A stretch of 64,000 nucleotides of DNA from Pyxidicoccus caerfyrddinensis (GTDB taxonomy: Bacteria; Myxococcota; Myxococcia; Myxococcales; Myxococcaceae): positions 81,876 through 145,875 of the forward strand of contig NZ_JAAIYA010000024.1 in the NCBI RefSeq assembly GCF_010894405.1, written 5' to 3'. This document shows, one piece after another, positions 18,790-29,692 of the stretch. Each line of letters starts with the position of its first letter. Position 1 is the first letter of the stretch. Under the pieces are notes generated by a model, which saw nothing but the letters and a program-made list of their open reading frames with translations, ran no database searches and was not told the DNA's origin. The position numbers and the translations under genes are program-made.

Positions 18790-19815
18790 TCAGCGCCGCG
18801 TCAGCTCCAGGTAGATGACATTGTCCTGGCTGTCCCGGTACAGGCGCACGGAGGCGAGCTGGTCCAGGGGCACCTCGCCCAGCAGCGCGCGCATGCCGTC
18901 CTCGTCGCGGTAGATGAGCCACCAGTCCATGAAGGCCTCCATGTAGCCCGTCTCCGGCGGGTACATGGCGAAGTTGGCCACCAGCATCCGCCCGCCCGAG
19001 CGCAGCATGCCGAACAGGAGCCCGGTGAGGCGCGTGGCCACCGCGTCCGAGAGGTAGTCGTAGAGGCCCGCCGAGTAGACGAAGTCCATGTCCTGGAACT
19101 TCGTCTTGCCGGACAGCAGCGCGCGCACCGAGCCGCACACCGGCTTCACCACGTCGAGCGGGTTGTGGTGGGAAATCTCCGCCAGGCTCAGCGGGTCCTG
19201 GTCGAAGGCGATGAGCTCGCCCACGCGGTGCTCGGCCACCGCGCGCGAGGACTCCGCCTCGCGCAGGTGGCCGCACGCCACGGAGAGGATGCGCGCGCCG
19301 CCGGGGACGCGCTCGGCCGTCTCGTCGATGGCCCGCGCCAGCAGCAGCTTCCGCTCGCGGACGCTGAGCGAGCTGGGTTGCTGGTGCATGTACTTGTAGA
19401 TTTCACGCCCCGCGTGCAGCTCGTCCGCGGCCCGGTCCATGTAGAGGTAGTCGATGAGGACCGCGTCCCCGGCGTACCCGCGGGGGCGCTCGAACGCGCG
19501 GCGCGTGAAGGGGCACTGGTGCAGGAAGGGCCGCAGCGGGTGCTTCTTCGCCGTCTCCTTGCAGAAGCGCCGCCACTGCTCCGGGCTCCACCGCCGCCGC
19601 AGGGTGATGAGGCCCAGGTGCAGCGAGTGCATGTTCTGCCGCAGCACCTCGTCCGGGCCCCCCAGCATCCGCTCGTGGACGTTGTCGAGCCACTCCCTCG
19701 CCTCCTCGAAGGCTTCCCGGAACGAATCCTCGGGCACCGGGACGACCAGCTGGTTGCGCTGGACAGGGAGCAGGTTCGGGGCGGTGCTGGTGGGAGTGGT
19801 CTGGGAATCGTGCAT
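18790..19815 (-). CDS. PhcB-like SAM-dependent methyltransferase
   Basis: A protein of about 341 residues with a class I methyltransferase core: ARILSVACGHLREAE (SAM motif I), ELIAFDQDPLSLAE (motif II acidic residue), DFVYSAGLYDYLSDAVATRL, LRSGGRMLVANF. The N-terminal part contains FTRRAFERPRGYAGDAVLIDYLY, resembling proteins annotated as EF 3-hydroxypalmitate methyl ester synthases (PhcB of Ralstonia). Ralstonia PhcB makes a volatile quorum signal; whether this protein methylates a fatty acid is inference. The start is uncertain: 19815 (MHDSQTTPTS) is preferred, 19881 is an alternative. It is convergent with the hybrid kinase gene (21-bp gap). Confidence 0.72.
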   Translation of the reverse strand: MHDSQTTPTSTAPNLLPVQRNQLVVPVPEDSFREAFEEAREWLDNVHERMLGGPDEVLRQNMHSLHLGLITLRRRWSPEQWRRFCKETAKKHPLRPFLHQCPFTRRAFERPRGYAGDAVLIDYLYMDRAADELHAGREIYKYMHQQPSSLSVRERKLLLARAIDETAERVPGGARILSVACGHLREAESSRAVAEHRVGELIAFDQDPLSLAEISHHNPLDVVKPVCGSVRALLSGKTKFQDMDFVYSAGLYDYLSDAVATRLTGLLFGMLRSGGRMLVANFAMYPPETGYMEAFMDWWLIYRDEDGMRALLGEVPLDQLASVRLYRDSQDNVIYLELTRR

Positions 19816-19942
19816 CGCCAACACAACGCGGAAGGGGATGGCTTTCACTTCCCCAAGAGACGGCCCTCGCCCGCCCCGCATTTCAGGCGACCGGACGGGC
19901 GCGGCCCTGGTGGCTCACTCCAGGAAGGCAGGCAGGTTGGGG

Positions 19943-20455
19943 CTAGAGCTCACCTCCCCGAGTGATTTCCAGGGCGGGCCCGTCGTCGGGCGCCAGCTCG
20001 AGGGGGACGATGCCCCGCGCGCCAAACAGGCCATGGTGGCGCAGCGTCCGCTCGATGTCGTCCGGCAGGGCGAGCACCGGGCGTACGGTGAAATTCGTGA
20101 TGAAGGACAGCTCGTCCAGGGCAGGCAGGTTCTCTGGCTGGTCGGTGGCCACATACAGGATGCCGCGCGAGCCCTGGCGTTCCACGCGCAGCGGGCACAC
20201 CCTCAGCCGCGTCAGCACGCCCGCCGGGACGCTCCTCACCACCGCGGCCGGCACCTTCTCCATCTGCTCGCCCCGGACGAAGGGCACCCTGAGCTGGCTG
20301 GACAGCGCTCGCTGCACCTGCTCCGGCGTGAGCAGCCGCAGGTGCACCAGCGCCTCGCCCAGCCGGCAGTGCCACCGCGAGTGGTACGCCAGCGCCGCGT
20401 CCAATTGCTCCCGCGTCACCAGTCCCAGGTGAAGTAGCAGCTCCCCCAACCGCAT
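19943..20455 (-). CDS. Stand-alone MshEN (GspE N-terminal) domain protein
   Basis: A 170-residue protein made of the N-terminal domain found in type II secretion and type IV pilus ATPases, without any ATPase domain. The two tandem repeats of the domain are visible: MRLGELLLHLGLVTREQLDAAL and RLGEALVHLRLLTPEQVQRALSSQ, each with the R-L-G-x-x-L...L pattern used by MshEN domains to bind cyclic di-GMP. The C-terminal half (LRVCPLRVERQGSRGILYVATDQPEN) is the second MshEN subdomain. It could be a c-di-GMP-responsive adaptor. Start 20455 is chosen at the repeat; 20482 (MPWGWVVRR) is also possible. No pilus or secretion genes are adjacent. Confidence 0.75.
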   Translation of the reverse strand: MRLGELLLHLGLVTREQLDAALAYHSRWHCRLGEALVHLRLLTPEQVQRALSSQLRVPFVRGEQMEKVPAAVVRSVPAGVLTRLRVCPLRVERQGSRGILYVATDQPENLPALDELSFITNFTVRPVLALPDDIERTLRHHGLFGARGIVPLELAPDDGPALEITRGGEL

Positions 20456-20705
20456 GCGCCGCACGACCCACCCCCACGGCATGCTTCGAGGAGTGGGAAC
20501 TGCGTACGCCGTGCCACACAGTGGCCCAGTGCTTCCGCACGGTTGCACCGGGCCTTCACAGCGCGGGTGAAACCTTTTCCACCGTCAGGCTTTCGGAATG
20601 ACAGCCCGGCCATTCCCGCGTGACGGGGAGTGTCGAGAACCTCGCCTTGCGTGAGCCGTTGCGCCAGATTCGCGGCCCTTCCTGGCCCCACCTTCTGGAG
20701 AGCTC

Positions 20706-22625
20706 ATGCCGTCCTGGCAGGCCGTGTCCCGCGCACTCACCCTCCTGGCGCTGTTCCCCACCCTGGTATGGGCAGCGCCGCCCGTCACGCGTCCGTCGAA
20801 GCAGTACACCATCGAGCAGTTCATGGAGACGACGGACGTGTTCGGCGCGTCCTTCTCCCCCGACGAGAAGCGGGTGCTCTTCACGTCCAACCAGACGGGC
20901 GTGTTCAACGTCTTCTCCGTGCCGGTGGCGGGCGGCAAGCCGACGCAGCTCACCCGCTCCACCACGGACGCCACCTTCGCCGTGGGCTACTTCCCGAAGG
21001 ACGAGCGCGTCCTCTTCACGCGAGACCAGGCGGGCAACGGGCTGACCCACCTCTACGTCCGCACGCCGGACGGCAAGGAGCAGGACATCACCCCCGGCGA
21101 CAAGGTGCGCGCCGGCTTCCAGGGCTGGAGCCAGGACGGCTCCGCCTTCTACGTCTCCAGCAACGCGCGCGACGAGCGCTTCATGGACCTGTACCGCCAC
21201 GACGCGAAGATGTACGCGTCCACCCTCGTCTTCCAGAACGACGGCGGCTTCGACCTGGGCAAGGTGTCCCCGGACGGCAAGCGACTCTCCCTGGAGAAGT
21301 CCCGCTCCCTCTCCGACAGCGACGTGCACCTGTATGACTTCGGCACCCAGGAGGTGAAGCACCTCACCCCGCACCAGGGCGACGCCAGCTGGAAGACGGC
21401 CACCTTCGCGCCGGACTCCTCCGCGCTGTACCTGCTCACCAACGAGGGCTCCGAGTTCACCCGCGTGGTGCGCTACGTGCTGGCCACCGGGAAGCGGGAA
21501 GAGGTGGAGAAGGCGGACTGGGACATCACGTCCACGGCCTTCTCGCGCGACGGCGCCTGGCGCGTCACCGGCATCAACGAGCACGGCCGCGCCCTGCTCC
21601 GGGTCCACGACGTGAAGGCGGGCAGGCCGGTGGCCCTGAAGCTTCCCGAGGGCAGCATCTCCGACGTGGAGCTGGCCCGGAGTGGCAAGCGCATGGCCTT
21701 CCAGCTGACGGATGACCGCGCCCCCAACAACCTCTACGTCCATGACTTCGGCACGAAGAAGACCCGGCGGCTGACGGACACGCTCAGCCCTTCCATCGAC
21801 GCGAACGACCTCGTGGTCGCCGAGGTGGTCCGCTACGCGTCCTTCGACGGGCTGGAGATTCCGGGCATCCTCTACAAGCCGCTCCAGGCCACGCCGGAGC
21901 ACAAGCTGCCCGCGGTCGTCTGGGTCCACGGCGGCCCCGGCGACCAGGCGTACCGGGGCTACATCAGCTTCATCCAGTATCTCGTCAACGCGGGCTACGT
22001 GGTGTTCGCGCCCAACAACCGAGGCAGCTCCGGCTACGGCAAGACCTTCGTCACGGCGGATGACCGGAAGCACGGCAAGGAGCCGCTCCGCGACGTCGTG
22101 GAGGCGAAGAAGTACCTCACCGGCCTGCCGTACGTGGACGGCGCCCGCGTGGGCGTCCTGGGCGCCAGCTACGGCGGCTACATGGCGCTGGCCGCGCTGG
22201 CCTTCCACCCGGACACCTTCGACGTGGGCGTGGACGCCTTCGGCCCGTCCGACTGGGTGAGCATGCTGAAGAACATCCCCCCGTACTGGGAGTCCTTCCG
22301 CCAGGCGATGTACCAGGAGCTGGGTGACCCGGAGAAGGACGCGGAGCAGCTGCGTGCAATCTCTCCCCTCACCCATGCGTACAAGATTCGCAAGCCGCTG
22401 CTCGTCATCCAGGGCGCCAATGACCCGAAGGTACTCAAGGCGCAGTCGGACCAGATGGTCTCAGCCGTGAAGAAGAACAACGTCCCCGTCGACTACCTGG
22501 TCCTCCCGGACGAGGGCCATGGCTTCAGCAGCAAGAAGAGCGAGCTGGAGAGCTCCACCCGCATCCGCACCTTCCTGGACACGTACCTCAAGCAGCCCCC
22601 CGCGACGGCTCGGCCGGCGAACTGA
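20706..22625 (+). CDS. Secreted S9-family prolyl oligopeptidase (first of tandem pair)
   Basis: A 639-residue exported serine peptidase. A signal peptide (MPSWQAVSRALTLLALFPTLVWA) precedes a seven-bladed-type propeller (repeated motifs such as FSPDEKRVLFTSNQTG and FAPDSSALYLLT) and a C-terminal alpha/beta-hydrolase. The catalytic Ser is about residue 488 in LGASYGGYMAL, the Asp is in IQGANDPKV and the His in DEGHGF, as in S9 dipeptidyl/acylaminoacyl peptidases. It likely degrades peptides in the periplasm or outside the cell, useful to a predatory proteolytic bacterium. The next gene is a close paralogue 31 bp downstream. Confidence 0.9.
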   Translation: MPSWQAVSRALTLLALFPTLVWAAPPVTRPSKQYTIEQFMETTDVFGASFSPDEKRVLFTSNQTGVFNVFSVPVAGGKPTQLTRSTTDATFAVGYFPKDERVLFTRDQAGNGLTHLYVRTPDGKEQDITPGDKVRAGFQGWSQDGSAFYVSSNARDERFMDLYRHDAKMYASTLVFQNDGGFDLGKVSPDGKRLSLEKSRSLSDSDVHLYDFGTQEVKHLTPHQGDASWKTATFAPDSSALYLLTNEGSEFTRVVRYVLATGKREEVEKADWDITSTAFSRDGAWRVTGINEHGRALLRVHDVKAGRPVALKLPEGSISDVELARSGKRMAFQLTDDRAPNNLYVHDFGTKKTRRLTDTLSPSIDANDLVVAEVVRYASFDGLEIPGILYKPLQATPEHKLPAVVWVHGGPGDQAYRGYISFIQYLVNAGYVVFAPNNRGSSGYGKTFVTADDRKHGKEPLRDVVEAKKYLTGLPYVDGARVGVLGASYGGYMALAALAFHPDTFDVGVDAFGPSDWVSMLKNIPPYWESFRQAMYQELGDPEKDAEQLRAISPLTHAYKIRKPLLVIQGANDPKVLKAQSDQMVSAVKKNNVPVDYLVLPDEGHGFSSKKSELESSTRIRTFLDTYLKQPPATARPAN

Positions 22626-22656
22626 GCCGTCCCCCCACCTCCTCCCGGAGATTCCC

Positions 22657-24609
<1,953 letters not shown>

Positions 24610-24623
24610 GCACGGGTGGCCCT

Positions 24624-26513
24624 TCAGCGCAGGCGGAAGGGCACCTTCACCACGCGGTAGACGGCGATGGGCCGGCCCTCCAGCAGGGCCGGCTGGTAGC
24701 GCCAGGTGCCCACCGCGCGCACCGCCGCGGAGACGAAGGGCTCCTCACCCCGGAGGACGCCGACGTCGCGCACCTGGCCCGTCTCGGTGACGACGACCTT
24801 GAGGATGACCTGTCCCTCCCGTCCGGCGGCGCGTGCGGACTGGGGGAACTCGGGCGGCACGTTGGAGGCCAGCTCCACCGGTGGCTTCGCGTCCTCCGGA
24901 AGGTTGATGGGCCCCGAGGGCCGCGCCGGCACCACGGCGGCGGGCCGCGCCACCGGAGCGGGCGCCTCCAGGAGCGTCGGGGCGCTCAGCAGCTCCGGCG
25001 CGCTCAGGGCCCCGTCGCCGGGCGCGGCCGCGGGGGAGGCCGCCACGGCCACGGCGGGCCGGCTTCCTCCTCCACGCTGGCGCTGCAGCCGCTGGGTGAA
25101 GTGCACCTCTCCCGAGCCGCCCGCCACCACGCGGTCCGTCGCGTAACCCTCCAGCACGAAGGTCAGCTCCACGGTGGCCACGCCATCCGCCCCGGGGGAC
25201 ACCTCCAGGAGCAGCGGCGTCACGCCGCGCTCCTGTCCCCTCCAGAAGACACGCGCTCCCACTGGCTCGCTGGAGACGCGGAAGCGCACGGGAGCACGGG
25301 GCGCCCCGGCGGCGGCCGGCGCGACGGGCACGGGCGCGGGGGTTACGGGCGCGGCGGCCACCGGCACCCCGGGCGCCACCGGGGCGGGAGCACCGCGCGC
25401 GCCCAGCAGGTACACGCCCGCCCCGAGGCCCAGCAGCGCCACCAGGCCCGCGCCCACCCACGGCACGGCACGGCGAGGCCGGCGCACGGCGTCCTCGTCC
25501 ACGCTGATGTCCAGCACCATGGTGCCCTGCTGCTGAGCGTGGGGCGCGGTGGACAGCGCGGCGTGCGGAGAGCTGACAGGGCCACTCCCCGCCTGTCCGG
25601 AGGCTCCGTGCAGCGCGTCCAGCACCTCGTCCATCGTGGCGTAGCGCTGCTCGGGGAGCTTCTCCAGACAGCGGCGCACCACGGCCTCCACCGCCTCGGG
25701 GATGGCCAGGTCCGGGCGCAGCGCGCGCAAGGACGGGGGCGCCTCCTTGTGGTGCGCGAAGATGAGTTCCAGCGTGTCCGTCGACACGAAGGGAGGCCGT
25801 CCCACCAGCGCGTGGAAGAGCAGCACGCCCAGCGAGTAGATGTCGCTCCTCGCGTCCGCCACGTTGCGCGCCTGCTCCGGCGCCAGGTACGTGGGCGAGC
25901 CGAGGAAGGTGCCGCCCTGGGTGATTTCCGGCACGTCCAGGCGGCCCTCCCGCGCGACGAAGGACTTCACCAGGCCGAAGTCCAGCACCTTCACGTGCTC
26001 GCGCTCCCGGCCGCCCTCCTCCGCCACCAGCATGACGTTGGCGGGCTTGAGGTCTCTGTGCACCACGCCCAGCCGGTGCGCCTCGCGCAGCGAGCGGCAG
26101 ATGCCCTGCGCGATGTCCACCGCGCGCGCCCAGGGCAGCGGGCCGGAGGCGAGGTGCTCCGCCAGCGTGCGGCCCTCCAGCAGCTCCATGGCGATGTAGA
26201 ACGTGCCGTCGTCCGTCTTGCCGTAGTCGATGACGGTGACGGTGTTGGGGTGGCGCAGCTTCGCGGTGACGCTCGCCTCCAGGAGGAAGCGGCGCTGGAA
26301 GTCCGGGTCCAGCGCCGTGGAGAAGGCGGGGCTCAGCACCTTGAGCGCCACCACGCGCTCCAGCGGGAGCTGCAGCGCCCGGTACACCCGCCCCATGCCG
26401 CCGGCGCCCAGCGGCTCCAGCACCTTGAAGCGGCCGTGCAGCACCTGGCCGATCAACACATCGGCGGAAGGGTCCACGATGACGCTGGAAGATGCACGCG
26501 AGTCTGTCTGCAT
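24624..26513 (-). CDS. Ser/Thr protein kinase with C-terminal TonB-like domain
   Basis: A 629-residue membrane kinase. The N-terminal Hanks kinase has GAGGMGRVY (Gly loop, about 37-45), Lys about 58 in VALKVL, HRDLKPAN, DFGLVKSF and APEQ. A single transmembrane helix near residues 349-368 (WVGAGLVALLGLGAGVYLLG) exports a Pro/Ala-rich linker with a PEGA-like stretch (FRVSSEPVGARVFWRG). The last 85 residues (VPPEFPQSARAAGREGQVILKVVVTETGQ) form a TonB C-terminal domain. TonB domains contact outer-membrane receptors, so periplasmic binding may signal to the kinase or the kinase may gate TonB function. Start 26513 (MQTDSRASSS) has GAGG upstream. Confidence 0.9.
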   Translation of the reverse strand: MQTDSRASSSVIVDPSADVLIGQVLHGRFKVLEPLGAGGMGRVYRALQLPLERVVALKVLSPAFSTALDPDFQRRFLLEASVTAKLRHPNTVTVIDYGKTDDGTFYIAMELLEGRTLAEHLASGPLPWARAVDIAQGICRSLREAHRLGVVHRDLKPANVMLVAEEGGREREHVKVLDFGLVKSFVAREGRLDVPEITQGGTFLGSPTYLAPEQARNVADARSDIYSLGVLLFHALVGRPPFVSTDTLELIFAHHKEAPPSLRALRPDLAIPEAVEAVVRRCLEKLPEQRYATMDEVLDALHGASGQAGSGPVSSPHAALSTAPHAQQQGTMVLDISVDEDAVRRPRRAVPWVGAGLVALLGLGAGVYLLGARGAPAPVAPGVPVAAAPVTPAPVPVAPAAAGAPRAPVRFRVSSEPVGARVFWRGQERGVTPLLLEVSPGADGVATVELTFVLEGYATDRVVAGGSGEVHFTQRLQRQRGGGSRPAVAVAASPAAAPGDGALSAPELLSAPTLLEAPAPVARPAAVVPARPSGPINLPEDAKPPVELASNVPPEFPQSARAAGREGQVILKVVVTETGQVRDVGVLRGEEPFVSAAVRAVGTWRYQPALLEGRPIAVYRVVKVPFRLR

Positions 26514-26607
26514 GGCGATGACCTCGAGGGCACCGTCGCACATGGCCGTCACGGCACCGTCGAGGGGCCGTCACGGCGCCGCCAAAACCGCGCAACATGG
26601 CTCCCGG

Positions 26608-26664
26608 AAAAAACACCGGCGCGGTGGACCGGCCCCTCCGCTTCAGGGGCCCGCCCACCGCGCC
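26608..26664 (-). terminator. Strong intrinsic terminator
   Basis: On the minus strand, a perfect 10-bp stem (26618-26627 with 26655-26664) encloses a second 7-bp stem (26631-26637 with 26645-26651). It is followed within five bases by six U residues (T6 opposite 26608-26613). It lies after the small secreted-protein gene ending at 26716 and before the kinase gene start at 26513, so the two genes are separate transcription units. This is the best intrinsic terminator in the window. Confidence 0.85.
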
Positions 26665-26715
26665 AGTCACTTCGTGGCGCGGGCGGAACCGGCCGCCCGC
26701 GCGCTCATTCGTGGA

Positions 26716-27018
26716 TCAGGACCGGAGCGGACTCACGACCTCCGGGCACTTCCAGTACGTGTACTCGCAGGTGGCCTTCGACGCGTCGCAGGGCACCTGC
26801 ATGATGGTGATGAGCTCGCACGGGTGACGCGGCACCTCCGCGTCGCTCGCGTTGCGCGTCGTCGCGCCCGTCGCGCGGCCTCCGCGGCTCTTGCGCGAAG
26901 CCCCGCGCGAGTCGGGACGCGACTCCTGCGGTGGAGCCACCGGGGCCGACAGCGCCTCCGGCGGCAGCCCCGGCGCGGCACCCAGCACCGCACCCAGGAC
27001 GTAGAGCTTCGTGTTCAT
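26716..27018 (-). CDS. Small secreted cysteine-containing protein
   Basis: A 100-residue protein. A weak signal-like N-terminus (MNTKLYVLGAVLGAAPGLPPEALSA) precedes a basic, low-complexity segment (SRPDSRGASRKSRGGRATG) and a cysteine-rich end (PCELITIMQVPCDASKATCEYTYWKC) with four cysteines. AAGGGGG five bases before the ATG at 27018 is a good ribosome-binding site, and a strong terminator follows, which together support a real single-gene unit. No family is recognised. Confidence 0.6.
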   Translation of the reverse strand: MNTKLYVLGAVLGAAPGLPPEALSAPVAPPQESRPDSRGASRKSRGGRATGATTRNASDAEVPRHPCELITIMQVPCDASKATCEYTYWKCPEVVSPLRS

Positions 27019-27233
27019 GAGACCCCCTTACCGGGCACCTCCGCCGCCACGCCCCCTCGGCGCGGCGGTACCGGGGCAGCCGGAAGGACGTAGGTACCAC
27101 CCGGATCTGACATTCCCCGTACTCCCGGACAGGGCAGGCGACCCACCCTCCAGGGAGGGTGGCGCGCCGTCAGGTATCGGTTTGTCACCGGCTGCGGCTA
27201 GGATGGCGCGCCCGTCCGGAGCCGTCACCGCAT

Positions 27234-27611
27234 ATGCCCTTCCAGATCACTGTCCACGCGCAGGACCGCATCCTCGAGGTCGTCTATCCCCCGCAAGTCA
27301 CCGCGGAGGACCTGGCCGAGTACCTGGCCGAGGTGAAGAAGGCCATGGCCTCCTTCGACGGGGAGTGGTCCGCGCTGGTGGACCAGTCGCAGCTGCGGGT
27401 GATGCCCGGTGAGGTGGTCAGCGCCATGGCCAGCCTCAACGCCTACGCCCAGCTGAAGGGCATGAATCGCTCGGCGCGCGTGGTCATCGACCCGCCCTCC
27501 GGCCTCCAGGCCTGGCGCATGACGAAGCGGGCCATGCTCACCATCCCCACGCGCACCTTCGAGACGCGCGGCGAGGCGCTGGCGTGGCTGAAGGACCCCG
27601 AGGCCGACTGA
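27234..27611 (+). CDS. Small cytoplasmic SpoIIAA/STAS-like protein
   Basis: A 125-residue protein: MPFQITVHAQDRILEVVYPPQVTAEDLAEYLAEVKKAM, then WSALVDQSQLRVMPGEVVSAM and SARVVIDPPSGLQAWRMTKRAM. The alternating strand-helix pattern with a central hydrophobic strand and conserved Asp resembles SpoIIAA-like/STAS proteins often found in myxobacteria and other soil bacteria as possible anti-sigma antagonists or metabolite sensors. The start at 27234 is the first ATG giving a folded N-terminal strand. There is no partner kinase or sigma factor adjacent. Family call is moderate. Confidence 0.65.
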   Translation: MPFQITVHAQDRILEVVYPPQVTAEDLAEYLAEVKKAMASFDGEWSALVDQSQLRVMPGEVVSAMASLNAYAQLKGMNRSARVVIDPPSGLQAWRMTKRAMLTIPTRTFETRGEALAWLKDPEAD

Positions 27612-27709
27612 GCCCGGCTTTCTGACGGCACTCCAACTTTTCACCTATAGTGGGCTCGCCTGCCCCCGGACAGGCGTCTTCTCTCCCCGCTCGTAGGAGT
27701 AGTCGTCCC

Positions 27710-29347
27710 ATGTACCTCCCCTGGACCGACGCCCGCAGGAAGCTGCTCGGCGCGCTGTTGTGCACCCTCTCCGTCGCGGCCTGCGGGCCGACTCCGGGGG
27801 CCGAGCCGGCCGCTGGCGCGCCCACGGGCACGGGGAAGCAGCCCGTCGTCTACGGCACCGACAACCGCACGGACGTGTACGCGCACTCGGACGCCACCCT
27901 GCGCGACCGCGCCCAGCAGGCCACCGTGGCGCTGATGAACCCGGCGGACTTCAACGCGACCAACCCCAACAACGTCACCTTCAACGCGCCCACGCTGAAG
28001 AGCGCCTACAACCTGTGCAGCACCGAGCGCTTCCTGACGGACCTGACGCCGGCGTTCTGCTCGGGCACGCTCATCGACGACAACCTCGTGCTCACCGCGG
28101 GCCACTGCGTCACCAGCGCTTCGTCGTGCAGCAACACGCGCTTCGTCTTCAACTTCTACCGCACGGCCGCCAACGCCATGCAGACGGTGACGACGGCGGA
28201 CATCTTCTCCTGCCAGGCCATCGTCGCGAGGCAGCAGGCCACGGTGAACGGGCGCAATCTGGACTACGCCATCCTCCGGCTGGACCGCGCGGCCACCCCG
28301 CGCTTCACGCCGGCCCCCATCCGCGCGGGCAACAGCGCGCTGCCGGTGGGCACCAGCGTGACGGTGATTGGCTCGGGCAGCGGCATCCCCTTCAAGATTG
28401 ACTCGGGCGGCTCGGTGCGCGACGCGCGCGAGGCCACGCTGGACTACTTCGTCGCCAGCACGGACACCTTCGGCGGCAACTCCGGCTCGGGCGTCTACGA
28501 GAACGGCGGCTACACGGTGGCCGGCATCCTGGTGCGCGGCGACACGGACTACGTCTCCAACGGCAGCTGCTACATCGTCAACGTGTGCTCGGAGACGGGC
28601 TGCGGCGGCGAGGACATCACCTACGTGCGGCCCGCCATCGACGCCTTCTGCGCGGCGTCCACCAGCACCCGGCTGTGCTCCAGCACGCCGCCCCCGGCGG
28701 GCAACAGCTTCACGTACACGGCCAGCAACACCAACGGCGCCACCGTCGGCACCACCAACAAGGTGGTGGCCCTCACCGCGGGGCAGAAAATCACCGTGGG
28801 CACCTGCGGCGTGACGGGCTCCAGCTTCACCGGGGACACGTACCTGCGCCTGTACGGGCCGGCCACCACCGAGGTGAGCTCCAACGACGACGCCTGCGGA
28901 GGGCGCGGCTCCAGCCTGACGTTCACCGCCGTCACCGCCGGCAACTACGAAATCCGCGCGGGCTGCTACTCCACCGGCAGCTGCGGAGGCACGGTGGCGT
29001 GGACGCTCCAGACGGGCACCCCGCCGGCCGGCGGCTCGCTCACGTTCAACGCCACCAACACCAACAGCGCCCAGCAGAACACCACCAACCGCGACATCCC
29101 CCTCACCGCCGGCCAGAGCATCGCCTTCGGCACCTGCACCGTCGCGGGCGCCTCCGGCACCGGGGACACGTACCTGCGCCTGTACAACGCCGCCGGCCAG
29201 CAGGTGGTGGTCAACGACGACGCCTGCGGCTCCCTGTCGTACGCCACGTACACCGTGCCCACGGGTGCGGGCGGCACGTACCAGCTGCGCGCCGGCTGCT
29301 ACGGCAGCACGAGCTGCGGCGGCACCGTGGCCTGGACAGTCCAGTAG
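27710..29347 (+). CDS. Secreted trypsin-like serine protease with two C-terminal PPC-like domains
   Basis: A 545-residue exported lipoprotein-type protease. The signal ends in LLGALLCTLSVAAC, a lipobox. The peptidase S1 triad is visible: His about 132 in LTAGHC, Asp about 185 in NLDYAILRLD, Ser about 258 in FGGNSGSGVY. Two copies of a beta-sandwich domain of about 105 residues follow, each with GDTYLRLY, NDDACG and a closing CGGTVAW, matching pre-peptidase C-terminal (PPC) domains that help secretion or substrate attachment. GTAGGAG lies upstream of ATG 27710. A hairpin terminator follows at 29376. Probably a predatory or scavenging exoprotease. Confidence 0.87.
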   Translation: MYLPWTDARRKLLGALLCTLSVAACGPTPGAEPAAGAPTGTGKQPVVYGTDNRTDVYAHSDATLRDRAQQATVALMNPADFNATNPNNVTFNAPTLKSAYNLCSTERFLTDLTPAFCSGTLIDDNLVLTAGHCVTSASSCSNTRFVFNFYRTAANAMQTVTTADIFSCQAIVARQQATVNGRNLDYAILRLDRAATPRFTPAPIRAGNSALPVGTSVTVIGSGSGIPFKIDSGGSVRDAREATLDYFVASTDTFGGNSGSGVYENGGYTVAGILVRGDTDYVSNGSCYIVNVCSETGCGGEDITYVRPAIDAFCAASTSTRLCSSTPPPAGNSFTYTASNTNGATVGTTNKVVALTAGQKITVGTCGVTGSSFTGDTYLRLYGPATTEVSSNDDACGGRGSSLTFTAVTAGNYEIRAGCYSTGSCGGTVAWTLQTGTPPAGGSLTFNATNTNSAQQNTTNRDIPLTAGQSIAFGTCTVAGASGTGDTYLRLYNAAGQQVVVNDDACGSLSYATYTVPTGAGGTYQLRAGCYGSTSCGGTVAWTVQ

Positions 29348-29375
29348 CCGGGGACACCCACCGCGGGCTCACCTG

Positions 29376-29415
29376 ACGGCGGGAGGCCGGTCTTCGGACC
29401 CTGGGCTCCCGCCGT
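29376..29415 (+). terminator. Terminator hairpin after the protease gene
   Basis: A perfect 10-bp stem (29376-29385 with 29406-29415) encloses a second stem GGTC-TTCG-GACC (29389-29400) with the stable TTCG tetraloop. It begins 29 bases after the protease stop at 29347 and is followed by TCTC. The U-tract is weak, but the compound stem is strong. The rest of the gap to the next gene (29416-29675) shows no supported gene. Confidence 0.65.
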
Positions 29416-29678
29416 TCTCACGTCCGCCTCCGGGGCTTCGAGAGGGGGGTGTCCGCGCCCCCCGAACGACCGCGTGCCGAGGGGTGCCTTGGGTCCCTCC
29501 TGGGCCTGTTGGATGGTCAACGTCGGACACCCTCGCCCGGGGTTGCGACCCCGCGGGACGCTCCCTATATGCCGGGCATGCAAACAAGCCCGCGACCGAC
29601 TGCTGGGGCCTCGCCCCACTGCGCCGAGCGAATGAACGTATCGCCTCCCGGCCATGTTGGCTGAGTCCATCCGACCGA

Positions 29679-29692
29679 GGAGGAGCTCCTTG
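29679..29692 (+). promoter_or_regulatory. Strong ribosome-binding site before a TTG start
   Basis: GAGGAGG ends six bases before TTG at 29690. It is much better placed than for the in-frame ATG at 29654, which has no purine-rich site close upstream, and so decides the start of the histidine kinase gene. Confidence 0.65.
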
